Assembly: GCA_022799755.1 (NCBI GenBank)
Contig: JAAWOU010000014.1
Location: 1 to 54,235, forward strand
Direction: 5' to 3'
DNA length: 54,235 bases
Origin: Lachnospiraceae bacterium
Lineage (GTDB): Bacteria; Bacillota; Clostridia; Lachnospirales; Lachnospiraceae
The translations under genes and the position numbers were made by a program. The notes beneath the pieces were generated by a model that did no database searches, had not been told where the DNA came from, and saw only the letters and a list, made by a program, of their open reading frames with translations. This document shows positions 42,426 through 51,216 of the stretch, one piece after another; position 1 is the first letter of the stretch; each line of letters begins with the position of its first letter.

Positions 42426-43778
42426 TTATTTCAAAAGATCTGCGTATGCAGCTATTTCCTCTGACATAGCCGCTTTCTTCTGCAAATCAATTTGACCCTT
42501 TATGATCGCTTTCTGTCCCATGACTTTATTTAAGAAAGCAATCATTTCTTCCTGATTCTCAAACACATGCTCCGGGGCCACATATGCTTTGTTGTGCAGT
42601 GTCTGCCGAAATCCTAAAATCAGTTGATTGTGCAAGAACGCCTGCTTCACCGCGGACACGATCTCCGCTTCATGGTTAATATCCAAATAGTAATCGCAGC
42701 TTCGAAACAATTCCTCTATCATTTCACTGCGCGCTCCCGGATACAGAATTACATTCTGGTACCGGGAAAGGCTCATCAGTTTGGAAGACATCTCTGTAAG
42801 CGCAGCGATATGAAACTGCATCTCCGGAAGCGCTTTTATCAATTCCTCACCCTTTTCCAACCTGTCGGAATTGGTGCAAATCAATGCTTTATTCTTGAAT
42901 GTATTCTGTCTGCTGTATGCATACGAAAATCCAAGAGGGGCCAGCACTTCCTTTGACGCGCCCAGTTCTATCAGCTTTTCATAGCTGTCCTTTTTCTGCA
43001 CATAGATTGTTTTTGTGCGTTTCGCCCCGCCATTCAGGATCAGCTGCATATTGCCGGGTATGTCGTTTCTGGCTCCCTCCTGCCAGAACAATACATCCTG
43101 CTGTCTTTCCGCCGGCATTCTCTCTGACACGAACAAGGGCGTGGACAGGGAATTGAAGAAAATTCTGCTCCCCATAGCGTTCAGTTCTTCTAAAAGCTTT
43201 AAGATCAGGTCCACCTTACTTTTATATACATAAACCCTGCCGTCTCTGTTCAGGATAATGTCATGGGTGACGAAATTCTCCAGAATCGTCTCTCTGCCTT
43301 CCGCATCAAAGTACGCCTTACAGAAACGCTTTGCATTCTTGCTGAAAAAAGTCCTGGCATACAGGGCTCCGTATCTGTTGTAATGGTCGCTTACCCTGAC
43401 ATTCCCTTTTTCATCCATCCAGTCTACCACGCGCACCAATCTTTTGTGCTTTGGTTCCGCATAAAAGATATGTCCCCTCTCATGGTGCAGATCCCTGACT
43501 TTTCCGTTTGTGTTATTCCCGCTGATCTCCCAGTAGTCAGGGACATTGATCTGGTTAAAGTACCGCGCTTTCCCGGGCACCTTGCCGCTTGCCTTGAAAT
43601 CACCGCTGAAATACTGGTAGACAGAGAGTACGTCCTCCGGGAAAAAACCATCGTCTTCTATGACGATCACCGGCCCCGTGAAACCGGCTCTCCGAAACGA
43701 CTGGTGGAGCATTTCACTGTCTTCCTTATAGTTTTCCAGCAAAAGAACCGTGTCTGTCAGCCCACTATCTTTTTCCAT
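42426..43778 (-). CDS. gtfB: GtfB, glycosyltransferase co-chaperone of the adhesin locus
   Basis: A 450-residue GtfB (Gtf2), which binds the Ser-rich acceptor and stabilises GtfA so that GlcNAc is added to the adhesin before export. Landmarks: IEDDGFFPEDVLSVYQYF, ISGNNTNGKVRDLHHERG, VSDHYNRYGALYARTFF, FFNSLSTPLFVSERM, DIPGNMQLILNGG and, in the C-terminal Rossmann part, LICTNSDRLEKGEELIKALP, MQFHIAALTEMSSKLM and DYYLDINHEAEIVSAVKQA. It starts inside the last 22 nt of gtfA, so translation is coupled. The neighbouring genes secA2 and asp1-3 confirm the context. Confidence 0.93.
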   Translation of the reverse strand: MEKDSGLTDTVLLLENYKEDSEMLHQSFRRAGFTGPVIVIEDDGFFPEDVLSVYQYFSGDFKASGKVPGKARYFNQINVPDYWEISGNNTNGKVRDLHHERGHIFYAEPKHKRLVRVVDWMDEKGNVRVSDHYNRYGALYARTFFSKNAKRFCKAYFDAEGRETILENFVTHDIILNRDGRVYVYKSKVDLILKLLEELNAMGSRIFFNSLSTPLFVSERMPAERQQDVLFWQEGARNDIPGNMQLILNGGAKRTKTIYVQKKDSYEKLIELGASKEVLAPLGFSYAYSRQNTFKNKALICTNSDRLEKGEELIKALPEMQFHIAALTEMSSKLMSLSRYQNVILYPGARSEMIEELFRSCDYYLDINHEAEIVSAVKQAFLHNQLILGFRQTLHNKAYVAPEHVFENQEEMIAFLNKVMGQKAIIKGQIDLQKKAAMSEEIAAYADLLK

Positions 43779-45247
43779 TTCTGCTCTACCCCCTTCGTCA
43801 GAAATTCTTCCGCTTTTCTGTAGGAATGCTCATGAAAGCTTTCCAAATCCGCCTCTGTAAACAAACGTATCACACGGTTCGTCAATGCCTCAATCTTCTG
43901 CTTCGCCGTCATATGCTCGTCCACCGGAATCAGATAGCCGTTTTTCCCCTCCTCAATAAAAGTCGGATTTCCATACCTTACATCAAAGCCTATGATCGGA
44001 AGCCCTGCTCCCACGGCTTCCATCAGCGTCAGTCCGAACCCCTCGCTCATGGAACCGGACAAATACAATTCGTAATCCTGATATACCTCTTTCAGATTCT
44101 GCTGGCCCCGGAGAATGATGTAATTTTCCGCCCCAAGCTTCTTTATCAGTTCTTTCAGCTTCTGTTCTTCGCTGCCTTTCCCATAGATATCCAACGTCAG
44201 CTGAGGGACTGTCCTGCGCGCCTTTGCAACAGCCTCTATGATCCAGTCAATATGCTTTTCTGTGGCCAGTCTGGAGGCTGTCAGGATCGAATAGGGCTTA
44301 CGGTTGACCGTGGGGTATTTCAGTTCGTCCAAACTGCCCACGGGGATTGTGTAGACATTTGGCTCCACCCCCTTATACTTCAGGAACTGCTCTTTCAGTA
44401 GGCGGTTCTGTTCCTCCGTAGCCGTGACATAAAAGTCAATATGCCGATACATGGCAAATGCATATTCATAATAGTTGTTCCACAGAATGTAATCCTGATC
44501 CGTGCTTCCCTCGCTGAAATGATCCGCATGTATCACAATTCCCACTTTGGCATCGCCTGCATTCTGCAGAATCGTCTGGCCGATTCCCGTGGTGCGGTCG
44601 ATCAGCACCACATCCTCTTTCGTAAGCTTCAGGCCTGATACCATATGACCTACCAGTTCCTCTTTCGAACAGAGAAGTTTGTCCGGAAACTGATACATCA
44701 CATTCCCGTCATCATTGATTTCCTCATATGCCACCGTGCCGTCTTCATTGAAAAACCGCCGCAGATACATATGGGCTTTCTTATCCAAAGGCGCATAATA
44801 CTCGGAGAATACTCTGCCATAAGTATAGAAATCTTTTCGGATCAGACATCCGCCCGAGACAATCTCTACCCGGTGAACGCGTTCCGACTTTTCATCCGCA
44901 AAATAGACCGCATAGTAGCTGTTGCTGCCCTGAAACACCAGCTTTCCGGTTTTTCCGTCTCTGCTGTATGTATATTCTTCTGTCGGAAGCGTCTTTTTCA
45001 AGTCATCCAGCATAAAGGAAACCGGAGCGATCTTATAATCCGTAAAAAATGTATACAGCCAGATAATTTCCGAGTCCAGAAATCCGATGTTCTTCGTCAG
45101 ATGCTCAATGTTCTCCGTTGAGATCATATCCGTAAATACAAACCTTGCGCCAGCCCCGATATTCCTGAGCATGACCGCCCGGTAACTCTGGGCGTACTCC
45201 ACTCCGCTGGATGCCCAGCCTATGCCAAGATTAAAATTATATATCAT
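43757..45247 (-). CDS. gtfA: GtfA, O-GlcNAc transferase of the adhesin locus
   Basis: A 496-residue GT4-type transferase (Gtf1) that with GtfB attaches GlcNAc to Ser/Thr of the serine-rich repeat protein in the cytoplasm. It begins MIYNFNLGIGWASSGVEYAQ, a family hallmark, then the inserted beta-sheet domain (~50-200, including YYAPLDKKAHMYLRRFFNED), DRTTGIGQTILQNA, HADHFSEGSTDQDYILWNNY, and the donor site SGSMSEGFGLTLMEAVGAG with E-x7-E. AGGAG site nine bases before the ATG. It follows secA2 by 40 bases and overlaps gtfB. Its twin lies at 34624-36114. Confidence 0.93.
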   Translation of the reverse strand: MIYNFNLGIGWASSGVEYAQSYRAVMLRNIGAGARFVFTDMISTENIEHLTKNIGFLDSEIIWLYTFFTDYKIAPVSFMLDDLKKTLPTEEYTYSRDGKTGKLVFQGSNSYYAVYFADEKSERVHRVEIVSGGCLIRKDFYTYGRVFSEYYAPLDKKAHMYLRRFFNEDGTVAYEEINDDGNVMYQFPDKLLCSKEELVGHMVSGLKLTKEDVVLIDRTTGIGQTILQNAGDAKVGIVIHADHFSEGSTDQDYILWNNYYEYAFAMYRHIDFYVTATEEQNRLLKEQFLKYKGVEPNVYTIPVGSLDELKYPTVNRKPYSILTASRLATEKHIDWIIEAVAKARRTVPQLTLDIYGKGSEEQKLKELIKKLGAENYIILRGQQNLKEVYQDYELYLSGSMSEGFGLTLMEAVGAGLPIIGFDVRYGNPTFIEEGKNGYLIPVDEHMTAKQKIEALTNRVIRLFTEADLESFHEHSYRKAEEFLTKGVEQKWKKIVG

Positions 45248-45287
45248 CTTAAGGCTCCTATCCTTTCCTTTTCATTATCAATGGACG

Positions 45288-47612
45288 TCAGGGGAATAAG
45301 ACATACATCCGTCCTGTCTTGTCGTATGCTTTTTCACCCAGAAAGATATTGCGCACGATTTCTTTTTTAATGGTATTTTCCATACGGAGAAAGGAGTCAT
45401 ACGCTTCCCCATGGTATTCAAACACAGGATTCCTCTGGGCGGTAGCCCGGCCGCTGACCACATACTGCAGCTGCTGCAGATAATCCACCTGCTCCACCCA
45501 GGCATTGTCAATCGCATTTAAGGAACACAAGCGGATGTACTCCTTTAGTTCTTCCTCTGAAGAGAACGACCTCATTTTATTCTTCCATACAGTGTTTACA
45601 TAGGCCTGCAGCACCCTCTCCAGATCCTTTTTCTTTACATGCATGATATGCATAAACCTGTCATCCAGGTTATAAGAGATATTGTTCAGCACATACCTGG
45701 TAATATCTCCTGCTTCAGGATGCCGCTTCTCCTGCAAAAACAGATGCACGCTCTCATTTGCCAGCTTCTGTACTTTCTCAAACTCCAGACTCCCTCCGTC
45801 CAACAGCCTGTTCCTGACGTCGTACATCATCACTCTCTGGCGCTTCATAACCTTGTCATAATCAACCGATCTCTTTCTTCGGGCTACAGCCTGCTCCTCC
45901 TGCAGCTTCTGCGTGCCGTTGATCAGCTTCTTTAGCTTTCTTTTTGAAATTCCATGATCCCTGTCAACATACTTTTCCAGAATCTTTTCCCCTATTGCAG
46001 AAACGGAGTCATCCTCCAGAGAGACAAAAAACTGGCTGCTGCCCGGATCCCCCTGGCGTCCTGCCCGGCCTCTCGCCTGCCGTTCCAGACGTATGTTCGC
46101 CATACGCCCAATCCCGATGACCGCAAGTCCGCCCAGTTCCTTTACTCCCGGCCCCAGACGGATATCTGTCCCCCGTCCCGCCATGCCGGTGGACACGGTG
46201 ACGGTGCCCTTTTGTCCTGCCTCACTGATAATCTGAGCCTCCCAGTATGCATTATTTGCGTTCAGCACGCTGTGAGCCACTTTTTTCTCGATCAGCACCC
46301 GGGATACCAGCTCCGTATCCGCAATGGTAGAGGTTACGACCAGAACCGGCTGGCCGGTCTCATGGCGTTCCAGCACCTCTTTAACGGCCTCCTCATACTG
46401 CAACTGCGCATTTTTAAAAAATAAGTCTTTCTTATCTATTCTCTGCAGCGGTCTGTTTGGCGGGATGACTACCACTCTCTTTTTATATACCTGGCGCAGT
46501 TCCTTTTTTGCATCGGCAATGGTTCCGCTCATGCCCGAAAAGCGCGGAAACAGCAGAAAGAGATTCTGAAAGGTAACAGATGCAATCGCCCTGGTCTCCT
46601 GGGTGATTTTCACCCCTTCTTTTTCTTCAATTGCCTGATGGATACCGCCCCGCAGCTTCATACCGGAAAGGACGCGTCCTGTGCCATTGTCTAACAGTGA
46701 CACCTCCCCTTTTTCCGTGACCACATAATCCTTGTCTCTCTCCATCGTGATCCGGGCTTTCATCGCAAGGGTCACATGTCTGTTCAGCTCAAAGTTCTCT
46801 TCGGCATAGAATTTCTTAATGCCAAAATACTGTTCCGCATAGTCCACCCCTTCGTCCGTAAGCCATACGCTTTGTTCTTCCTCTGTGTAATCGCGTTCAG
46901 GCTGCAGAGTGGTCACGAAGAAGTCCGTCAGCTTGTACAAATTAGACTGAACCCGGGGCACGCCGGATATGACAAGAGGCATGGTAGCCGCGTCCATCAG
47001 GACCATATCCGCCTCATCGATGATGACATAATGAAACTCTCTCAAAAAACGTTCTTCCGCGCTGGACACCAGATTGTTTAACAGATAATCAAACCCAAGC
47101 ACCGCATGTGTCGTGTAGACGATATCCGCATTATATATCTTGCGCTTCCCGGCGTTTTTCAGGTTCTCCTCCTGATTCACTTTCACGCCCGAGCATGCAT
47201 GCAGCCCCAGGAATTCATATACCGGTCCCATTTCTTCGGCATCCCGGTCTGCCAGGTAGTCGTTCGCCGTAACCAGCATGGTGCTCTTTCCGGTCAGGGC
47301 ATTCAGATAAAGGGGCATGGTGGCCGTCAGCGTCTTGCCCTCTCCGGTGTTCATCTCCGCAAGATAGCAGTAATGCAGCGCGATTCCTCCCAGGATCTGG
47401 CAGTCATAAGGCTCTTTCCCCAGGATCCTCTTATCCGCCTCGCACACCACCGCATACGCTTCCGGAAGAAGGCTGTTCGTGGATGCGCCTGCCGCAAGGC
47501 GTCTCTTGAATTCACCCGTTTTTTTCTTCAGCTCATCATCGCTTAAGCTGCTTACACGCAGCTTTTCTTTTTTTACTTTTTTTAATATATGATAAAGTTT
47601 TCTATTCGCCAT
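45288..47612 (-). CDS. secA2: SecA2 motor ATPase of the accessory Sec system
   Basis: A 774-residue SecA2 that drives export of the glycosylated adhesin through SecY2. The helicase-type motor is intact: Walker A AEMNTGEGKTLTATMP (Lys93), the preprotein region LRGGIHQAIEEKEGVKI, Walker B YVIIDEADM (residues 195-203), and the second motor half GMAGRGTDIRLGPGV and RQARGRAGRQGDPGSSQFF. It is shorter than housekeeping SecA and lacks the C-terminal zinc-binding tail, as is usual for SecA2. Its start overlaps the end of asp3 by 11 nt. Confidence 0.95.
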   Translation of the reverse strand: MANRKLYHILKKVKKEKLRVSSLSDDELKKKTGEFKRRLAAGASTNSLLPEAYAVVCEADKRILGKEPYDCQILGGIALHYCYLAEMNTGEGKTLTATMPLYLNALTGKSTMLVTANDYLADRDAEEMGPVYEFLGLHACSGVKVNQEENLKNAGKRKIYNADIVYTTHAVLGFDYLLNNLVSSAEERFLREFHYVIIDEADMVLMDAATMPLVISGVPRVQSNLYKLTDFFVTTLQPERDYTEEEQSVWLTDEGVDYAEQYFGIKKFYAEENFELNRHVTLAMKARITMERDKDYVVTEKGEVSLLDNGTGRVLSGMKLRGGIHQAIEEKEGVKITQETRAIASVTFQNLFLLFPRFSGMSGTIADAKKELRQVYKKRVVVIPPNRPLQRIDKKDLFFKNAQLQYEEAVKEVLERHETGQPVLVVTSTIADTELVSRVLIEKKVAHSVLNANNAYWEAQIISEAGQKGTVTVSTGMAGRGTDIRLGPGVKELGGLAVIGIGRMANIRLERQARGRAGRQGDPGSSQFFVSLEDDSVSAIGEKILEKYVDRDHGISKRKLKKLINGTQKLQEEQAVARRKRSVDYDKVMKRQRVMMYDVRNRLLDGGSLEFEKVQKLANESVHLFLQEKRHPEAGDITRYVLNNISYNLDDRFMHIMHVKKKDLERVLQAYVNTVWKNKMRSFSSEEELKEYIRLCSLNAIDNAWVEQVDYLQQLQYVVSGRATAQRNPVFEYHGEAYDSFLRMENTIKKEIVRNIFLGEKAYDKTGRMYVLFP

Positions 47613-48072
47613 CTGTTATTTCCGTTATTATAATAGAGTGAAAGTGAAACTGTTTTGCTCCCGCATTAACCAATTGCACCTCGTAGCTGAACGTCTTCAA
47701 AGGGCACTGGAAATCCGCTTCGCCGTCTCTGATGATCTGACTTCCCGCTTCCGCGTCGTAGCGGTCATAAAAAATCAGCTTCAGAATCAGCTCATTGGCA
47801 GACTCCGTTGAAACATCCAGACTGATATGGTATCTGCCTTCTCCGTCTATCATAGGAAGGGCAGGCTCAATTCGCATTGCCTGATAGTTCACCTTGGAAA
47901 GCCATCGCTTTATGACCGCTCCGGGCGGCATCAGTTCATTTTTAAATTCCACGTCATCTTTTGCATGAAACTGTATTTCAGATCCGTACACATAAGCATT
48001 TTTCACATATTCATTCCAATAAATCTTCCATACTTCGCCAGCCATCTTCCTCGCCTGTCCATCCTCTGTCAT
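47602..48072 (-). CDS. asp3: Accessory Sec protein Asp3
   Basis: A 156-residue Asp3. The family is a small beta-rich (carbohydrate-binding-module-like) protein that forms a complex with Asp1 and Asp2 and escorts the adhesin to SecA2. Visible landmarks: YWNEYVKNAYVYGSEIQFHA, LMPPGAVIKRWLSKVNYQ and YHISLDVSTESANELILKLI. The start overlaps the end of asp2 by 4 nt (ATGA) and its end overlaps secA2, fixing its place in the operon. Size is in the usual range. Sequence is weakly conserved, so context carries much of the call. Confidence 0.9.
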   Translation of the reverse strand: MTEDGQARKMAGEVWKIYWNEYVKNAYVYGSEIQFHAKDDVEFKNELMPPGAVIKRWLSKVNYQAMRIEPALPMIDGEGRYHISLDVSTESANELILKLIFYDRYDAEAGSQIIRDGEADFQCPLKTFSYEVQLVNAGAKQFHFHSIIITEITDGE

Positions 48073-49610
48073 GTTCTGTCAAAGTCATTTCGTATAATTC
48101 CCCGATACTGGTTTACAAACCAGCCCACAATGCCAGATGTATTGTCATTATGTCGTCCATGAATGCCTTTTCCGTAAATCTGAGTATTAGCGTTCTTTAA
48201 ATGAGACTGCAACTTCTCATACGCCGTTCCATCGTAATCATCTTCTATCATATATGCCACCGCAAACCTGGTGCCGCTCCAGTCTGTCTGGTCAAAGGCA
48301 TTCCAGAACCTGTCGTTTAACTTACTGACTGCATCCTGACTCAGGCTTCCACATACTTTGTGGAGCACATCCAATGATGTGGGAAAACCGCCGGGACGTC
48401 GGATTCTTTCATTCGCAGCCACATCTCCGATACTGGCCAAAGGCTTGCCAATCAATATGGTATGAGGATGAATCCTGCATCCGTAATACAATGCTCCAAA
48501 TGTTCCCATGGAAAGACCAGATAAAATCACTTCGGAATTCTGAAATCCGAGTTTCTTCATATGCTCCCTGATAATCTGCTCAATACTATCCTCATACTTC
48601 TCCGACCCTAAATAAAAACCTCCGCCCTCCAACCTGGATTCTGAGATTAAGAGGAAAGGATGCCCCATTCTCCGCATCATATAATATCCTTCAAAGCCCT
48701 CCTGGGTTTTATATCCGGAGAAATAAACATTTAACGGCGGCATAACATTACCGGGATCAAAATAATAAAAAACCTCTTCCCGTTCTGATGTCACACTTCT
48801 CTTTCCGCCAGGCATAAAAACCCCTTTTCCCTTTCTTGAGTGGCGGTCATGCAGCGCTGTCACCGTCAGATGCCCTGTCCCTTTTGCACGAAGAGAAGCA
48901 AATATATGTCCCACCTTTTCACTTCTATTCTCAATATAAATAACGTCTCTCAGCTCGCTCTCAGAATAAGTATGGACACTTTGTACTACAGGATCCGTGC
49001 CATAACCAAACTGAAGAATTACTATTTCCAACGATATCTCAACCGTCTCATCCTTTGCATATTCCAGCCAGAATTCGATTGTCTGACCAATTTCAATCGG
49101 AATGTTGTTCCGCCAGAAAACTATCTGCGTCAATTCATTTCCGTACTCTCCAGCCAGGTCAATTCCCTCATATCCTTTCCAGGAAACCTTTCCGGAAAAT
49201 CCCTGGGCTATGGACATGTTTTCAGGTTTATACTTCTCTCCATAAGAACCCGCAAAGTAATCTGGCAGCTCCTCTTTCAGTAAATGCGCCAGCCTTTCCG
49301 CAGAAATCTTTTTTCCCATTTTCCTGATAGAAAACCGCCGTGTCATACTGCCTTTTTTCAAGGAAACTTTTTCTGTCACAAAGACACAGTATGCCCTGGA
49401 AAACTGCATCAGACAGTCAAATTCATCCGCCGTGATCTCACGGTCCAACAACACTACATCAAAATCCTTTTCCGGCGTTTCCGAAAGGTCCGGCTCGTAA
49501 TACCATTCTGCGCAGTCTGATATCTGCATCGTTTTGCTAAAGTCTTCCGTTCCCAACTGTAGTACTCGTACTGTTTTCAATGTTGGCAATAACCTCTTTC
49601 CATCTCTCAA
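48069..49610 (-). CDS. asp2: Accessory Sec protein Asp2, adhesin O-acetyltransferase
   Basis: About 500-513 residues. Asp2 acts in export and in O-acetylation of GlcNAc on the adhesin, using a Ser-Glu/Asp-His triad. Here the nucleophile is in LSGLSMGTFGALYYG (Ser367 counting from 49610), the acid in YMIEDDYDG (Glu456) and the His in KGIHGRHND (484 or 487), so the enzyme looks competent. The N-terminus VRVLQLGTEDFS is the typical start, so the true initiation codon is probably a TTG shortly after 49610; no strong site fixes it. The gene overlaps asp1 by up to 74 nt. Confidence 0.92.
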   Translation of the reverse strand: MRDGKRLLPTLKTVRVLQLGTEDFSKTMQISDCAEWYYEPDLSETPEKDFDVVLLDREITADEFDCLMQFSRAYCVFVTEKVSLKKGSMTRRFSIRKMGKKISAERLAHLLKEELPDYFAGSYGEKYKPENMSIAQGFSGKVSWKGYEGIDLAGEYGNELTQIVFWRNNIPIEIGQTIEFWLEYAKDETVEISLEIVILQFGYGTDPVVQSVHTYSESELRDVIYIENRSEKVGHIFASLRAKGTGHLTVTALHDRHSRKGKGVFMPGGKRSVTSEREEVFYYFDPGNVMPPLNVYFSGYKTQEGFEGYYMMRRMGHPFLLISESRLEGGGFYLGSEKYEDSIEQIIREHMKKLGFQNSEVILSGLSMGTFGALYYGCRIHPHTILIGKPLASIGDVAANERIRRPGGFPTSLDVLHKVCGSLSQDAVSKLNDRFWNAFDQTDWSGTRFAVAYMIEDDYDGTAYEKLQSHLKNANTQIYGKGIHGRHNDNTSGIVGWFVNQYRGIIRNDFDRT

Positions 49611-51159
49611 TCAGATACTGCGTTGTATGAGTCTTTCCCAGTTCAAATGACTGAATCATTGCTTGATTCCAGTTGCTCAGGCTTTCCAGATAGTATTTTA
49701 AGTCTTCATCCAGCCTGGACAGGTCTTCGTTTATTCTCCCATTTTCCCCGGGGCGCATATACTGAGTAGCCGTCCTTACTATCTGCGGAACTCCCATTCC
49801 CACACAGGATATCTGTAAAAACAAATCCGGTATGTCGGCCAGATCCACCAAAAGCCTCTGCTCTCGTACACATTTATTTACCGACAATTCATCGACACAC
49901 TGCTCTACTACAAACAATATAGGAATCTGGTCTTCCTTATCTAACAAAAATTCAAATTTATTCTTGTTTTCTTTTCTGGCCCACTCCGGCGGATATCCAT
50001 TGCGTCCCAGTATCTCGCTTACCTGCCTCAGCAATACATCTTCCCGGTTAAAATCCGCCTTTCTGGTAAACAGGTGCACCCTGGCTTCGTGGTTGCTTTC
50101 CAGGTACGCAGCGAAAGATTTCACGCCGGCCTCCAGCATCTCCGATGTCAGAGAATCTACCGGAAACAGCACTTTCTGCACGCTCAGCTGCAGACTGATT
50201 CCCGGTTCCAGACGAGTGTCATAGGGCGGAATGTTTACTTTGGCTATCTTTTTTAAGTCAGCCTGCTTCAAAAGATTCTGAAGATTATCTTCGGAATCCG
50301 TCACGATATACCTGCCCTGTGAAAAGGATTGCACTACTGCCTTGTCGTTCATTGAAACTCTATTCCCAAAAACGGAAAAAATTGTTTTCCTGCCGGCCAG
50401 CAGTCTGTCAATCATAGCCAGGTGCTGATTATGCGCCGCGATACAAAAAATATCTGTGTTCCGGGTAGTCCGAAGCCAGGATGCGAACACCTCCTGAATA
50501 ACCTCCTCCATTGACCCGTAAGAAGTCTTCAAAAAAGCGATCCTGTCTTCTCCTCCTGATGTATGTACTGTATACTGATTGCTGCGGGGATTCACGGTTA
50601 CATGCCCGTCCGCAAAATGGCAGAGCTTCCAAGTACCCTTTTCTGTCAAATACTGTTCATACGCTTTTTCTCCGTTTTCATACACAGAAGTACATGACAC
50701 AAATCCTCTGTCGTCATATATGTTTTTGCGTGTGACCTGGCCGTTTCTGTACAAGTCGACCTGTATAAGATTCCCATACTCCCCAAACTCAATCTGCGCA
50801 TATCTTTCCCCATCCAGCATTGCGATGATTGAAAATGGTGAATAAATAAACTCAATGTTCTTCGGCCAGTTCAGATTGTGAAAAGAAAAAACTGCCTGCT
50901 TTTTCCTGCGCACCTCCTGTACCGCGTCAAACACAGACCAGTAGGGTGCCCGAAACGCGCTCTGTCTGTGCAGGAAATGTCTGAAATTCGGTGTATAAGA
51001 CAACAGCAGAATCTCATACTCGCAAATGGCATTTCGCTGGAATAGCTGAATCTGCTTGACCGTATCATCTGTCTCCGTCTGCATACGGCGTTTATGCCAG
51101 AATTGCTCGTTTTCTTTCCATTCATTTCTCAGATACCAGGCCGGTATAAAGTATAACAT
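49537..51159 (-). CDS. asp1: Accessory Sec protein Asp1
   Basis: A 540-residue Asp1, a catalytically inactive GT-B-fold relative (GtfA-like) that in complex with Asp2 and Asp3 binds the adhesin for export. Seen here: the start MLYFIPAWYLRNEWKENEQF, the insert region SIIAMLDGERYAQIEFGEYG and DRGFVSCTSVYENGEKAYEQ, and the C-terminal part with LVDLADIPDLFLQISCVGMG and IVRTATQYMRPGENG. Length is close to streptococcal Asp1. It follows secY2 by 57 bases and extends into asp2. Confidence 0.92.
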   Translation of the reverse strand: MLYFIPAWYLRNEWKENEQFWHKRRMQTETDDTVKQIQLFQRNAICEYEILLLSYTPNFRHFLHRQSAFRAPYWSVFDAVQEVRRKKQAVFSFHNLNWPKNIEFIYSPFSIIAMLDGERYAQIEFGEYGNLIQVDLYRNGQVTRKNIYDDRGFVSCTSVYENGEKAYEQYLTEKGTWKLCHFADGHVTVNPRSNQYTVHTSGGEDRIAFLKTSYGSMEEVIQEVFASWLRTTRNTDIFCIAAHNQHLAMIDRLLAGRKTIFSVFGNRVSMNDKAVVQSFSQGRYIVTDSEDNLQNLLKQADLKKIAKVNIPPYDTRLEPGISLQLSVQKVLFPVDSLTSEMLEAGVKSFAAYLESNHEARVHLFTRKADFNREDVLLRQVSEILGRNGYPPEWARKENKNKFEFLLDKEDQIPILFVVEQCVDELSVNKCVREQRLLVDLADIPDLFLQISCVGMGVPQIVRTATQYMRPGENGRINEDLSRLDEDLKYYLESLSNWNQAMIQSFELGKTHTTQYLIERWKEVIANIENSTSTTVGNGRL

Positions 51160-51216
51160 GAAATGTTCTATATCCTTTCAAAATGCCCTTGTGCCACATC
51201 CATCAATCCTTATATC

